A DNA stretch of 45,482 nucleotides, taken from the NCBI GenBank assembly GCA_033762075.1, contig JANRLY010000009.1, forward strand, positions 1-45,482, read 5' to 3'. Positions 25,930 to 34,833 of this stretch are shown piece after piece (position 1 is the first letter of the stretch; every line of letters begins with the position of its first letter). The translations under genes were made by a program, and so were the position numbers. Origin of the DNA: VFKI01 sp033762075 (GTDB lineage: Bacteria > Pseudomonadota > Gammaproteobacteria > DSM-16500). The notes beneath the pieces were generated by a model, which was given only the letters and a program-made list of their open reading frames with translations, did not search any database and had not been told where the DNA came from.

Positions 25930-26991
25930 TTAAATATCCTCGAGCATTGCACGTTGAGCAGAATAGATATCAGGTAATGTTTCATAAAGAGAATCAAACA
26001 TCGCTGTCGGCTTTTCAGGAGTCACGGCTTGATACTCTGTCATGATTTTTTCTATGTCTTGTGTGCAGGATTCTTGTAGAGATGTTTCTTGTGCTTCTGT
26101 GAAATGATGCTGCGCTTCGAGATAACGACGTAAACGTTGAATGGGTTCTTTCTGCCATTCTGTATCGCGTGCGCCAGCAGCTTCATAACGACTCGCATCA
26201 TCTGCTGTTGTGTGATCACTTTGTCGATAACAAATCATTTCAAGTAACGTCGGTTTTTGTTCTGTGCGCGCTTTCTCCAAGGCAACAGCAACACGTTCAC
26301 GCACAGCCACCACATCATTGCCATCGACTTGTTCACCATCAATCCCTGCTGCAATTGCTTTTTGTGCTAACGTGCAAGCTGCCGTTTGCGCAGTCCGCGG
26401 TACAGAAATGGCCCATTGATTATTGTTGATCACAACGACTAAGGGTAATGACCAGATACCAGCAACATTTAACGTTTCGTAAAAATCGCCTTGTGAAGTC
26501 GCGCCATCGCCACAAGTCACTAACACCGCGTTTTTTTGTTGCCGTATTTTTGTGGCAGTTGCAATGCCCGCTGCATGTAATAATTGAGAACTGATTGGTA
26601 CATTGTAAGGAAGATTATGTTTTGGATCTGCGAAAGCATTCCCACGTTCGTCGCCTCCCCAATACAATAAAATATCCATGGCTGGTACGCCACGCATGAT
26701 TAATGTTGCAACATCACGATAGTAAGGGACAAAAATATCATCGCGTGCTAATGCATCCCCGATACCGACAAAGACAGCTTCTTGTCCACGTGTGGATGGA
26801 TAAGTGCCCATGCGTCCAGTGCGTTGCAATGCAATCGCTTTATGATCAAATAAACGATTTAATAGCATGGCACGATATAATTTGAGTAAATGCGCTTCAT
26901 CATGAATCATTTTTGGTGCATCTGGTAAAGAAATACTCTGCTCATCAATGAATTGATAAAAAGGAATTTGAAACTGCGCCACCGTTTTCAA
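25930..26991 (-). CDS. bkdA1: Branched-chain 2-oxoacid dehydrogenase E1, alpha subunit
   Basis: The 353-residue subunit holds the ThDP-binding motif GDGATSQGDFYETLNVAG starting at residue 161 and ending at VINNNQWAIS, and the loop SDHTTADDASRYE that carries the phosphorylation-type site in eukaryotic relatives. As first gene of the seven-enzyme operon it decarboxylates the 2-oxoacids from leucine, isoleucine and valine. The start is a TTG at 26991 with GGAGG nine bases upstream; no ATG is close, so I accept it with some reserve. No BkdR/Lrp-type regulator gene lies next to it; the next gene is divergent and starts 173 bp away. Confidence 0.92.
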   Translation of the reverse strand: MKTVAQFQIPFYQFIDEQSISLPDAPKMIHDEAHLLKLYRAMLLNRLFDHKAIALQRTGRMGTYPSTRGQEAVFVGIGDALARDDIFVPYYRDVATLIMRGVPAMDILLYWGGDERGNAFADPKHNLPYNVPISSQLLHAAGIATATKIRQQKNAVLVTCGDGATSQGDFYETLNVAGIWSLPLVVVINNNQWAISVPRTAQTAACTLAQKAIAAGIDGEQVDGNDVVAVRERVAVALEKARTEQKPTLLEMICYRQSDHTTADDASRYEAAGARDTEWQKEPIQRLRRYLEAQHHFTEAQETSLQESCTQDIEKIMTEYQAVTPEKPTAMFDSLYETLPDIYSAQRAMLEDI

Positions 26992-27164
26992 AAATTTTAC
27001 CCTCCGCTCCTCGTAGAATCGCGTTAGGGTATCTTTCGGTCGCTACCAGAGTCAAGGCGTTGTTAAGATTTTCTTAAGGATTGATTGTCAGTATTCACAT
27101 TTATAAGGTATTGTCATCTAATGATATCCATTCGAAATACATAGAAAGTTTTGGAGAATCTTCA

Positions 27165-28247
27165 ATGATTTTTGAACAAGCGTTTAATGAAGTCATGCAA
27201 ATTTACATCGATGATTATCTGAAACGTATGCATGGCAAAGAATATTTAAAAAACGCACCCGTTACAAAATTAAGTCATGAAATATCTGATTATGAAAAAA
27301 ATGAATTTATGATCGTAAAACCTGCCAAATATATCAGCGCAGAAATCGTACTCAATAACACAAAACATTTTCTGATCAAGACAAAAGACAAAGCTATCGA
27401 AGCTGCAAGTAAAGTAAGGCAGCACGGTGAGAATCTTATCCATCAATATTATGGGGCATGGACAAATGACGAAAAAATTGATCACTGTCACAATATTAAA
27501 ACAAAATTAAGACGTCTTGTGAAAGAAGAAATCGACTGGTTAGACCTCGTCATCGAACTGGGTGAGCTAGCCGATAGCGGAAAAGAAACGCCTTATTATT
27601 GCGATGAATTTTCTGAATTATTGCACGCGATTCGTTCTGCTATTTTGGCACGAGTTTATGCCAATCCCTCAGAAAAATCTCGCCTCGATAGATTTATCAA
27701 AGCAACGCAAGATGAAATGAAAACACTCATTCAATACAGTCAAAAACCTTTAATTGACTGTGATAGAAAAGGTTGCGAACTCAGAATCATTGCCTGCGTT
27801 AGAAAATTAGCATGGGTAGGTGGGATTAATGAAGTCGAAAAATTAACTTTTCGAAAAATATATCCAGAGAATATTTACAAACATCCTATCAGAAAAACCC
27901 AAAATAATTGTAAAGCATTGCGAACCGATGTACCGCTCATTTTTCAAACAGAATACTATCTCTTTTACCAAACACAAAATAATCTTAACTTTACCATCGA
28001 AGAAGTTGAAGATAAGGAATCAGGTTTTGATAATAAAGATTTCATCCAAATTACTTATCTCAATCTTCCCTCCTACGCAGATGCTTGTGAATCCGATGCT
28101 GACGAAGACGAAGCTTCTGTTCAAAAAAGTTCCCCCGTTATTAACTCATTGAAACAACACGGTCATTTTCAACAGAATCCACAAGATGTTGATGAGGTAA
28201 ATTTAGAGATAAATGACCAAAACCTAGAGTTTAGTCCTAAAGTTTAA
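27165..28247 (+). CDS. Hypothetical protein, lineage-specific
   Basis: I do not recognise this 360-residue protein. It has no signal peptide or TM helix. The N-terminal 250 residues are mostly alpha-helical and Lys/Glu-rich; the C-terminal 60 residues are strongly acidic (CESDADEDEASVQ) and end near-neutral. A ribosome site GGAGA lies upstream of the ATG at 27165; a longer reading frame reaches back to a TTG at 27081 with no proper ribosome site. An acidic C-terminus and lack of known domains are seen in many Legionellales effectors, but this is weak evidence. Confidence 0.55.
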   Translation: MIFEQAFNEVMQIYIDDYLKRMHGKEYLKNAPVTKLSHEISDYEKNEFMIVKPAKYISAEIVLNNTKHFLIKTKDKAIEAASKVRQHGENLIHQYYGAWTNDEKIDHCHNIKTKLRRLVKEEIDWLDLVIELGELADSGKETPYYCDEFSELLHAIRSAILARVYANPSEKSRLDRFIKATQDEMKTLIQYSQKPLIDCDRKGCELRIIACVRKLAWVGGINEVEKLTFRKIYPENIYKHPIRKTQNNCKALRTDVPLIFQTEYYLFYQTQNNLNFTIEEVEDKESGFDNKDFIQITYLNLPSYADACESDADEDEASVQKSSPVINSLKQHGHFQQNPQDVDEVNLEINDQNLEFSPKV

Positions 28248-28317
28248 CAAAAATCACCTTGCCTACCTCGATAGTGATAAAATGAATCATCTAATCGAAT
28301 AAGCAGTGAGACATTTC

Positions 28318-29526
28318 ATGTCAAAACGTTTGGTCAGCATTATGATGGTTAGCCTGATGAGCATGATCAGTCAGTCTGCCTTTGCTGAAACAGTACCGCA
28401 ATATTTACAAAACATCCCAGGCCCCTCGCTCGCCAGCCAAAATGCAAATAAATTAAGTACATTTGTCAGTCGTTATGAAGAAGCTGTGCGTCATCCCTGG
28501 CAACGTATTCCAGAAAATATTGTTTTAAAACCTGGCATGCACGGTCACTATATTGTTTTATTACGCGAAAGATTAGCTGCGACTGAAGATTTGCCTGGTT
28601 TTGAACCACAATCCTCAGATACCTATGATGTTGCATTAAAAATGGCAGTTGAAAATTATCAACAACGGATGGGATTAAATCCTGATGGTGTTGTTGGACA
28701 TGATACCTTAGTCGAATTAAATGTACCGCCTGATGTACGACTCAAACAAATTTTGATTAATGAAAAACGTTGGGCTGAACTCATGCCGAAGTTACCCTCG
28801 CGTTTTATCATTGTCAATATTCCCGATTTCAGATTATATGCATACGAGAATGGGCAAACGCTTTTTAACATTAAAACGATCGTTGGTCGCCCCACGCGTC
28901 AAACGCCTGAAATTTCTTCTGAAATTACGCGATTGGTTTTTAATCCTTATTGGAATGTGCCGAATCTCATTGCACAAAAAGATATTGTGCCAAAAGTATT
29001 AGATGACCCAGGTTATTTAACTGATATGCATATCCGCATCTTGAATCGGCAAGAAGATGATGCAACAGAAATCCCTGAATCAGCCATTGATTGGGAACAA
29101 GTCGCAGACAATGGGTTTCCTTACCATTTTCGCCAAGATCCAGGCATTGATAATGCATTGGGACTCGTTAAATTTGAATTTGCAAATTCAAATAATATTT
29201 ATTTACATGATACGCCTGCTAAAACGCTTTTTGCGGTCAATAAAAGATTATTTAGTTCGGGTTGTATTCGTCTCGAAAATCCTTTTGCATTAGTCGCATG
29301 GCTGATGGAGCCCGATCCAAAATGGAATGAGGATAAAATGCAAAAATTAATTGATGCGGGTAAAACAGTGTATGTCAAAGCAGCAAAACCCACACCGATA
29401 TTTATCATGTATCTGACTGCATGGGTAGACGATAGAGGTGCTTTGAATTTTAGAGATGATGTGTATGGACAAGATCAGCCTTCTGATACACTCAGTCAAA
29501 GTGATGCAACAGAAGATTCAACTTAG
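28318..29526 (+). CDS. L,D-transpeptidase (YcbB/LdtD-like)
   Basis: The 402-residue periplasmic protein has a Sec signal peptide (ends SQSAFA), a peptidoglycan-binding domain at about 70-135 (GHYIVLLRERL and DPDGVVGHDT-like NPDGVVGHDT) and a YkuD domain from about 163. The catalytic His297 (NIYLHDTPAKTLF) and Cys316 (SSGCIRLEN) are present. It would form 3-3 cross-links or attach lipoproteins to peptidoglycan. The ATG at 28318 gives a good signal peptide; a GTG four codons upstream is possible. It is followed 18 bp later by the small Cys-rich gene. Confidence 0.92.
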   Translation: MSKRLVSIMMVSLMSMISQSAFAETVPQYLQNIPGPSLASQNANKLSTFVSRYEEAVRHPWQRIPENIVLKPGMHGHYIVLLRERLAATEDLPGFEPQSSDTYDVALKMAVENYQQRMGLNPDGVVGHDTLVELNVPPDVRLKQILINEKRWAELMPKLPSRFIIVNIPDFRLYAYENGQTLFNIKTIVGRPTRQTPEISSEITRLVFNPYWNVPNLIAQKDIVPKVLDDPGYLTDMHIRILNRQEDDATEIPESAIDWEQVADNGFPYHFRQDPGIDNALGLVKFEFANSNNIYLHDTPAKTLFAVNKRLFSSGCIRLENPFALVAWLMEPDPKWNEDKMQKLIDAGKTVYVKAAKPTPIFIMYLTAWVDDRGALNFRDDVYGQDQPSDTLSQSDATEDST

Positions 29527-29544
29527 GATAAAAGGAACTTATTC

Positions 29545-29736
29545 ATGGAATATCAATGCGAAAAATGTGGCATGGGCGTGAAAGGGCTTACTTGCAGCAA
29601 ATGTAATGCTGCACTCGTCAAAGACACAATCACAACAAAAAGCGGTGAAAAAGTTCAAGTCGCGAAGTGCCCAAAAGGCTGTGGCATGATAAAATCCCCC
29701 ACTTGCTGCGGACATGATATGAGTTGTTCGATATAA
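29545..29736 (+). CDS. Small Cys-rich probable zinc-binding protein
   Basis: The 63-residue protein has nine cysteines, eight of which form pairs or near-pairs (CEKC at 5-8, CSKC at 17-20, CPKGC at 42-46, CC near 53-54, C61). The two CxxC pairs are typical of a zinc ribbon, with a second metal site likely. AAGGAAC lies before the ATG. It follows the transpeptidase gene by 18 bp, so probably cotranscribed. I do not know its function. Confidence 0.75.
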   Translation: MEYQCEKCGMGVKGLTCSKCNAALVKDTITTKSGEKVQVAKCPKGCGMIKSPTCCGHDMSCSI

Positions 29737-29825
29737 TCCTCCCCTTCAAAAAAGCATTGTATTCGGCTTTGTGATTTCAAAATTTGGAATTACACTGCGA
29801 AAGTTTCTGCATCTTGGAGTATTTC

Positions 29826-30197
29826 GTGAATCTATTTGAAAAAATCATCTCACTGGAACATGAAGCGGATGCATTTGGTTTTAGATGGGAAACCACAGAT
29901 CAAATCATGGAACAGATTACAAGTGAATGTCAGGAAATTGATGAGCATCTACATGTTGGAAGAGACAATGCGAGATTGCAGGAGGAAATCGGCGATCTAT
30001 TGCACGCAGTTTTTTCATTATGTGTATTTTGCAAACTAGATCCGCAAACAACAGTTGAGAAAACTACCGATAAATTTGCACGCCGTCTGGCCGCAGTAAA
30101 ACAAATCGCTACTGAACGCGGCTTAAATACATTGAAAGGGCATTCATTTGATGAATTAATGAAAATTTGGCATCAGGCAAAAGAAAGAGTGAAATAA
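29826..30197 (+). CDS. Single-domain MazG-type nucleotide pyrophosphohydrolase
   Basis: The 123-residue protein carries the MazG metal-binding acidic helix pairs: ITSECQEIDEHL (EExxE-like) and LQEEIGDLLHAVFSLCVF. Family members hydrolyse NTPs or dNTPs (often non-canonical) to monophosphates. It is half the length of E. coli MazG and has one domain only, which is common in other bacteria. The start is a GTG at 29826 with TTGGAG seven bases upstream; a longer frame reaches a TTG at 29784 with no ribosome site. It probably belongs to the same transcript as the two genes before it. Confidence 0.8.
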   Translation: MNLFEKIISLEHEADAFGFRWETTDQIMEQITSECQEIDEHLHVGRDNARLQEEIGDLLHAVFSLCVFCKLDPQTTVEKTTDKFARRLAAVKQIATERGLNTLKGHSFDELMKIWHQAKERVK

Positions 30198-30537
30198 TGG
30201 AGTGTCATGTAAAAAAGCTCCATAAAAAAACACATGAGGTTTTTGTTTCAAGATATTGAATTTATTAATATTTTAAGACTTTTGAAAAGTGTAAAGCCAA
30301 AAATGCGACATTATTTCTTGGCCAACTGCGCCAACTGCGCCAACTGCGCCAACTGCGCCAACTGCGCCAACTGCGCCAACTGCGCCAACTGCGCCAACTG
30401 CGCCAACTGCGCCAACTGCGCCAACTGCGCCAACTCAATTATGCAAACCACGCTCTGGCAAATTCAAGAGAAGACTTTCCCTGACTAGAGATAACTTGTA
30501 TTATTCATCGCCCAAATAAAGCTGTGTTGAGGATCTC
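30198..30537. other. 340-bp gene-poor gap upstream of rlmI
   Basis: The gap holds a short inverted pair ATGGAG/CTCCAT (30198-30203 and 30219-30224), an AT-rich stretch and the 9-bp minisatellite at 30321-30435. An 84-codon reading frame crosses the repeat, but it is only kept open by the repeat length being a multiple of three and is not supported by a ribosome site. The ~100 bp after the repeat should carry the rlmI promoter. Confidence 0.6.
30321..30435. repeat. 9-bp minisatellite, 12.8 copies of GCCAACTGC
   Basis: Twelve full and one partial exact head-to-tail copies of GCCAACTGC fill 30321-30435 with no sequence variation visible. Identity of the copies implies recent slippage or gene-conversion turnover. 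It lies in the 5' region of rlmI. Confidence 0.95.
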
Positions 30538-31734
30538 ATGTCATTTCCAGAACTCTATTTATTAAAAAACGAAGATCGTCGTATTCGCGCCGGTCATCCG
30601 TGGATTTATAGCAATGAAATCGATAATAAAAAATCACCACTCAAAAGTTTTCAACCCGGAGAAGCGGTTCATATTAAAGCACATGATCATTCGATCTTAG
30701 GCACAGCCTACGTTAATCCACATTCTTTAATTACCGCGCGACTTTTCAGCCGTAAATCCAATGCAACACTCGATACCACATTATTAACGCGACGTTTACG
30801 TATCGCACTTCGACGCCGCGAACAATTTTTCCCACTCCCCTACTATCGAATGGTTTTTGCAGAGGGAGATGGATTGCCTGGATTAATCATCGACAGAATG
30901 AACGAACATTTAGTGTGTCAGTTAAACACAGCTGGAATGGATGCGGTTAAGACACAATTGATTGATGCACTCATAGAAATCCTTCCTGAAACAAAAAGTA
31001 TAATATTCAGAAATGATAGCTCAGCGCGAAAATTAGAAAATCTCAATGAAGAAATCATCACAGGTTTTGGCACACCACCGGAGAAAGTTTTGTTGACTGA
31101 AAATGATTGCCACTTTTATGTGCCTTTATGGGAAGGACAAAAAACAGGTTGGTTTTATGATCATCGTATTAATCGTGCAAGTCTGAAAGATCATGTGATC
31201 AATAAACGCGTGTTAGATTTGTTTAGTTATCTGGGTGGCTGGGGTATTCAAGCCGCCAATTATGGCGCTGAAGAAGTTATTTGCATGGATATTTCAAAAT
31301 TGTCTGAACAAATGATTCACGAAAATGCAAAATTAAATGGCGTAGAAGATAAAATTAAAACGTACACAGAGGATGCTTTTGTTGCGCTGAAACAACTTCA
31401 TCAAGCCAAAGAAACGTTTGATGTTATTATTCTTGATCCACCTGCTTTTGTGAAAAAACAAAAAGATCGTAAAGAAGGATTGATTGCTTATCAACGTTTA
31501 AATGAAATGGCGATGAAAATATTGCGCCCAGGTGGATTATTATTTTCATGTTCGTGTTCGATGCATGTCAGCTTCGATGATTTATTACAAACGATTCGTC
31601 GCGCTAGTGTGAATATCAATAAAATTGACACTATGCAAATGATTGCGCGCGGCGCTCAAGGGCCAGATCATCCTGTGCATCTCATGATACCGGAAATGGA
31701 TTATTTGAAAATGATTGTGGTGCATGGGGTGTAG
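30538..31734 (+). CDS. rlmI: 23S rRNA m5C1962 methyltransferase
   Basis: The 398-residue protein has an N-terminal PUA domain (GHPWIYSNEID and GEAVHIKAHD), then an EEHD-like hinge and a Rossmann SAM-binding domain (RVLDLFSYLGGWGIQAANYG, VICMDIS). The catalytic site is IILDPPAFVKKQ with SCSCSMHV, whose Cys is the nucleophile of m5C enzymes. Length and order match RlmI (YccW) of E. coli. It acts on ribosomal RNA in the cytoplasm and is usually a chromosomal core gene. GAGGA lies five bases before the ATG. Confidence 0.94.
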   Translation: MSFPELYLLKNEDRRIRAGHPWIYSNEIDNKKSPLKSFQPGEAVHIKAHDHSILGTAYVNPHSLITARLFSRKSNATLDTTLLTRRLRIALRRREQFFPLPYYRMVFAEGDGLPGLIIDRMNEHLVCQLNTAGMDAVKTQLIDALIEILPETKSIIFRNDSSARKLENLNEEIITGFGTPPEKVLLTENDCHFYVPLWEGQKTGWFYDHRINRASLKDHVINKRVLDLFSYLGGWGIQAANYGAEEVICMDISKLSEQMIHENAKLNGVEDKIKTYTEDAFVALKQLHQAKETFDVIILDPPAFVKKQKDRKEGLIAYQRLNEMAMKILRPGGLLFSCSCSMHVSFDDLLQTIRRASVNINKIDTMQMIARGAQGPDHPVHLMIPEMDYLKMIVVHGV

Positions 31735-31742
31735 CGAGATCG

Positions 31743-31907
31743 TATTTATTTTCAAAAAAATGGAAAGATATTCAATTTCATTAAATGAGCAGACCAGCCC
31801 ACGTGCGGGTGCGACTTTTTTCATATCAATTTGATTTTGTCAGCGTCATTTGATACGGGCTTTAGTGACTTCGATATTTGGTTTTCCATTTTTTTGAAAA
31901 TCAAATA
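31743..31907. mobile_element. 165-bp element with ~24-bp near-perfect terminal inverted repeats
   Basis: The left end at 31743-31766 (TATTTATTTTCAAAAAAATG then GAAA) is repeated in inverted form at 31883-31907 with one extra base. The ~116-bp interior includes CCCACGTGCGGGTGCGACTTTTTT, a possible short terminator. It sits between convergent genes, with its right end touching the stop codon of the next gene. I see no target duplication, so it could be a MITE-like element or a large hairpin acting as a two-way terminator. Confidence 0.55.
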
Positions 31908-33551
31908 CTATCCTGTTAACGTGGGGTTGGAGGGTGATAAATGACATTGTATCTGGCTTTGTTTGTGTCCGGACACAGGTTGAAACAATGTATTTTTGCA
32001 ACTGGCATAAATATGTTTTTTAATATTTTTAGACAAGCCTAATAATGCATTTTTCATAACAGACTCACCCGCGTGTTCTAGCATGAATGGAGCGATTAAT
32101 TCCAAAATTGATTTTGGAATTCGTTTAGTTCCGCAAAGAAATTTTGCGATATCAGGTAGTTCTTGTGTCCAAGCAAGTGCTTGGTGATATTTGATATGAT
32201 ATTTTTCCATAAAAAAATCAATTAATTTAGCACAGTGAATTAATTTTTCGAATCTGTCTAGCTCAACATATTCTTTCATTTCTTGAATAAATACTTGCTT
32301 TTCATCATCTGATGTTTGTAAACATAATGCTTTTAGCAGGATAGCATCACTATCAATCGGCGTTCCCCAATCGAATGCGTGTTGAATGATTAATCCAGCA
32401 AAATGCATGGTCATCGATACGATCGTGTTCTTTACTTCTTCCATTGACATTTCATCCTCTTCACGTGCACCGTCTTCGTGATGAAAGTGGTTCCTAATAC
32501 TATATACCCGACCCAGTGAATCTTCTCTATTATCGAGTATTTGATTTGAGACTATATGAAAATAATAACAAACTGTATGAATGCTACTAAATTTTGTAAT
32601 GATATCCTCTTCATATGAGGAAAACAGGATAATATGAGGAAGATATTCTTTTAACTGAGAGTCTTCTATCTTTAGACCACTTTCCATGAGGCCCTTATAG
32701 AATAAAAGAGAGACTACTTTGGAAGTATTGACATCCTGAATTTTTTCGATGAAATGATTAAAACATTTGATATTACCCTGTGTACCCATAATATAGATAA
32801 ATTGATTTTCTACATTTTGATTTCTTGAAGCGTATAACTCTATAAATTGTTCTATTAGATTTGGGTTAGCATGGGCTATGTATCTCAAAAAATCGAATGA
32901 ATCAAGTTTATTTTCTTTAACTAGCCTATCTATTGCATCCCAATTTTTTTCCTCAACGTATTTTATAGCTTCATCAATTCTCAGTGTTTCTTCATTTATG
33001 GCTGGATTATATCTATTAAGCGCGATTCTTGCATATTCTTTTGGTATAAATAAAAACCCATTATTTTTTAATAAGACTTTCCGAATAGAATGTTCAAGTA
33101 TAAAATCCGAATAACGAACAGAGTTCAGTGAATTTAAAAAATCAAAGTGACCGCCTCTCAAGTATCCCTCGACAATTTTATCAAGCAATGCATTAAACCC
33201 TTCGATATATTGATATTGAAGAATCAACGCATTGATTGCATCGACATCCCCTTGCACTGCTAATCCCATTGCTAATTCTGGGACAGAAGCACCATATTTT
33301 TTCACCAAAAGCCAAGCAGCATCGGTATGTCCTTCTGCTGCAAGTTTGCTAACAGGTGCATAACCAGTTTCAAATTGCACAATGTCAACGCAAACATCAC
33401 GAAGCGCTAGAGATATTTTATAATGACTTTGACTTTCGAGAGTCTGTTTTTCTGTTTCATCGATTTCTTTTTGCGCTTTTTCTTGAAGAAGTGCGCCTTC
33501 ATAAATTAAAGTGAAAAGATCTTCTTTGTGAAACTCAGTAACGTGATACAT
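31908..33551 (-). CDS. Hypothetical protein with degenerate ankyrin-like/helical repeats
   Basis: I do not recognise this 547-residue protein as a whole. Residues 65-115 hold two degenerate repeat units of about 33 residues (VSKLAAEGHTDAAWLLVKKY and AMGLAVQGDVDAINALILQY) typical of ankyrin-type helix hairpins. Much of the rest is alpha-helical with repeating pairs. No signal peptide or TM. AAGGA lies upstream of the ATG at 33551. It is divergent from the nitrilase gene. Such long helical-repeat proteins are common among Legionellales effectors, which makes a host-interaction role possible (inference). Confidence 0.65.
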   Translation of the reverse strand: MYHVTEFHKEDLFTLIYEGALLQEKAQKEIDETEKQTLESQSHYKISLALRDVCVDIVQFETGYAPVSKLAAEGHTDAAWLLVKKYGASVPELAMGLAVQGDVDAINALILQYQYIEGFNALLDKIVEGYLRGGHFDFLNSLNSVRYSDFILEHSIRKVLLKNNGFLFIPKEYARIALNRYNPAINEETLRIDEAIKYVEEKNWDAIDRLVKENKLDSFDFLRYIAHANPNLIEQFIELYASRNQNVENQFIYIMGTQGNIKCFNHFIEKIQDVNTSKVVSLLFYKGLMESGLKIEDSQLKEYLPHIILFSSYEEDIITKFSSIHTVCYYFHIVSNQILDNREDSLGRVYSIRNHFHHEDGAREEDEMSMEEVKNTIVSMTMHFAGLIIQHAFDWGTPIDSDAILLKALCLQTSDDEKQVFIQEMKEYVELDRFEKLIHCAKLIDFFMEKYHIKYHQALAWTQELPDIAKFLCGTKRIPKSILELIAPFMLEHAGESVMKNALLGLSKNIKKHIYASCKNTLFQPVSGHKQSQIQCHLSPSNPTLTG

Positions 33552-33678
33552 AACTTTTCCTTGTTTTACTGCTTATAAAAAAGTAAATTTACGTTACAAA
33601 GTCACTCAGAGCAAGTCAATATAAGTATGTGGATATGCTCACGTGTCTCAAGCGCCCTTCCCCATTGGACAATAAAAT

Positions 33679-34485
33679 ATGTGTAAAATTTCTGCAATAC
33701 AAATGTGTTCATCCAGTAAAGTCGATGAAAATATCAAAGCCGCAGATAAGTTAATCAAAGAAGCCGCACAAAACGATGCTAAGCTTGTTGTGCTCCCTGA
33801 AATGTTTGCAATTATGGGTATTAAACCGACGGATAAAATCAAAGAACGTGAAGAGTACAATTCTGGAAAAATTCAAGATTTTCTTTCTAAGGCTGCAATG
33901 ACAAATGACATATGGATTGTAGCTGGAACTATTCCAATTGCGTGCAGAATACATGATAAAATTCGCGCAGCCTGTATTGTATATGACAATCATGGCAACA
34001 CCGTTGCACGATATGATAAAACACATCTTTTTGATGCCACACTTTCCGCAACCGAATCTTACAGAGAATCTGACACCACTGACGCAGGTAATGGACACCC
34101 TGTTGTCGTCGATACACCCGTTGGAAAATTAGGTCTTGCTGTCTGCTTTGATATTCGTTTTCCAGAATTATTTTTGCAGCTCTACAAAAAGGGTGCAGAA
34201 ATAATCGCCCTGCCCTCCGCTTTTACTGTTCCCACAGGTACTGCGCACTGGGAAATTTTAACTCGGAGTTGCGCTATCCAAAATTTTTGTTACCTCATTG
34301 GAGCATGTCAGAGCGGGAAACATGATAGTGGTAGAGAAACTTTTGGACATAGTATGATTATTGATCCGTGGGGCAAAGTCTTAGCCAATCATCCAAAACC
34401 TGGAAACGGAATTATTTATGCGGATATTGATTTAGAATATTTAACCAAAGTTCGTTCAGCCATTCCTCTGACGCGACTGATATAG
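33679..34485 (+). CDS. Carbon-nitrogen hydrolase (Nit/omega-amidase-like)
   Basis: The 268-residue nitrilase-superfamily enzyme has the triad Glu41 (VVLPEMFA), Lys114 (RYDKTHLFD) and Cys156 (AVCFDIRFPE). The sequence is most like Nit1/deaminated-glutathione amidase and omega-amidase, which remove faulty deaminated glutathione or hydrolyse alpha-ketoglutaramate. The precise substrate is inference. The ATG at 33679 has no strong ribosome site. It is followed 11 bp later by a DUF4286-like gene, a probable two-gene operon. Length is normal. Confidence 0.88.
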   Translation: MCKISAIQMCSSSKVDENIKAADKLIKEAAQNDAKLVVLPEMFAIMGIKPTDKIKEREEYNSGKIQDFLSKAAMTNDIWIVAGTIPIACRIHDKIRAACIVYDNHGNTVARYDKTHLFDATLSATESYRESDTTDAGNGHPVVVDTPVGKLGLAVCFDIRFPELFLQLYKKGAEIIALPSAFTVPTGTAHWEILTRSCAIQNFCYLIGACQSGKHDSGRETFGHSMIIDPWGKVLANHPKPGNGIIYADIDLEYLTKVRSAIPLTRLI

Positions 34486-34496
34486 GAAGCAATAAA

Positions 34497-34817
34497 ATGA
34501 TCATATATGAAGTCTGTTTAAATATAGATTCTGTTATTTTTACTGAGTATTCAGAATGGTTAGTCGATCATGTAAAAAAAGTTATTGCTTTTAAAGGATT
34601 TAAAAAAGCAAGAATCCTTGATGAAATTCATTTAGATAAAGATAGCAACATGAAAAATGCTACTCATCAATTAATCGTGCAATACGAAATTGATACAATA
34701 GAAAACTTACAAGAATATTTTAGTTTACATGCTACCGCGATGCGAAAAGAAGGCAATGATCTATTTGGCAAGAAAGTTAAGCCATCGAGAAAAATATATC
34801 ATGAGTTAACTTTATAG
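34497..34817 (+). CDS. DUF4286-like small protein
   Basis: The 106-residue protein begins MIIYEVCLNIDSVI and contains EYSEWLVDHVKKVIAFKGFK, then a beta-rich LIVQYEIDTIENLQEY and a C-terminal EGNDLFGKKVKPSRKIYHEL. This matches my memory of the DUF4286 family, small ferredoxin-like-fold proteins of unknown role. AGGAAG precedes the ATG. It is coupled to the nitrilase gene, but no functional link is known. Confidence 0.7.
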   Translation: MIIYEVCLNIDSVIFTEYSEWLVDHVKKVIAFKGFKKARILDEIHLDKDSNMKNATHQLIVQYEIDTIENLQEYFSLHATAMRKEGNDLFGKKVKPSRKIYHELTL

Positions 34818-34833
34818 TAATTAAACCTGTTTC

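Noticed and set aside
30198..30224. Rho-independent terminator after mazG
   Set aside because: The six-base stem is followed by A residues rather than T on the coding strand.
30234..30488. 84-codon ORF with Ala-Asn-Cys repeats
   Set aside because: It is a by-product of the 9-bp minisatellite, has no ribosome site and no non-repeat domain.
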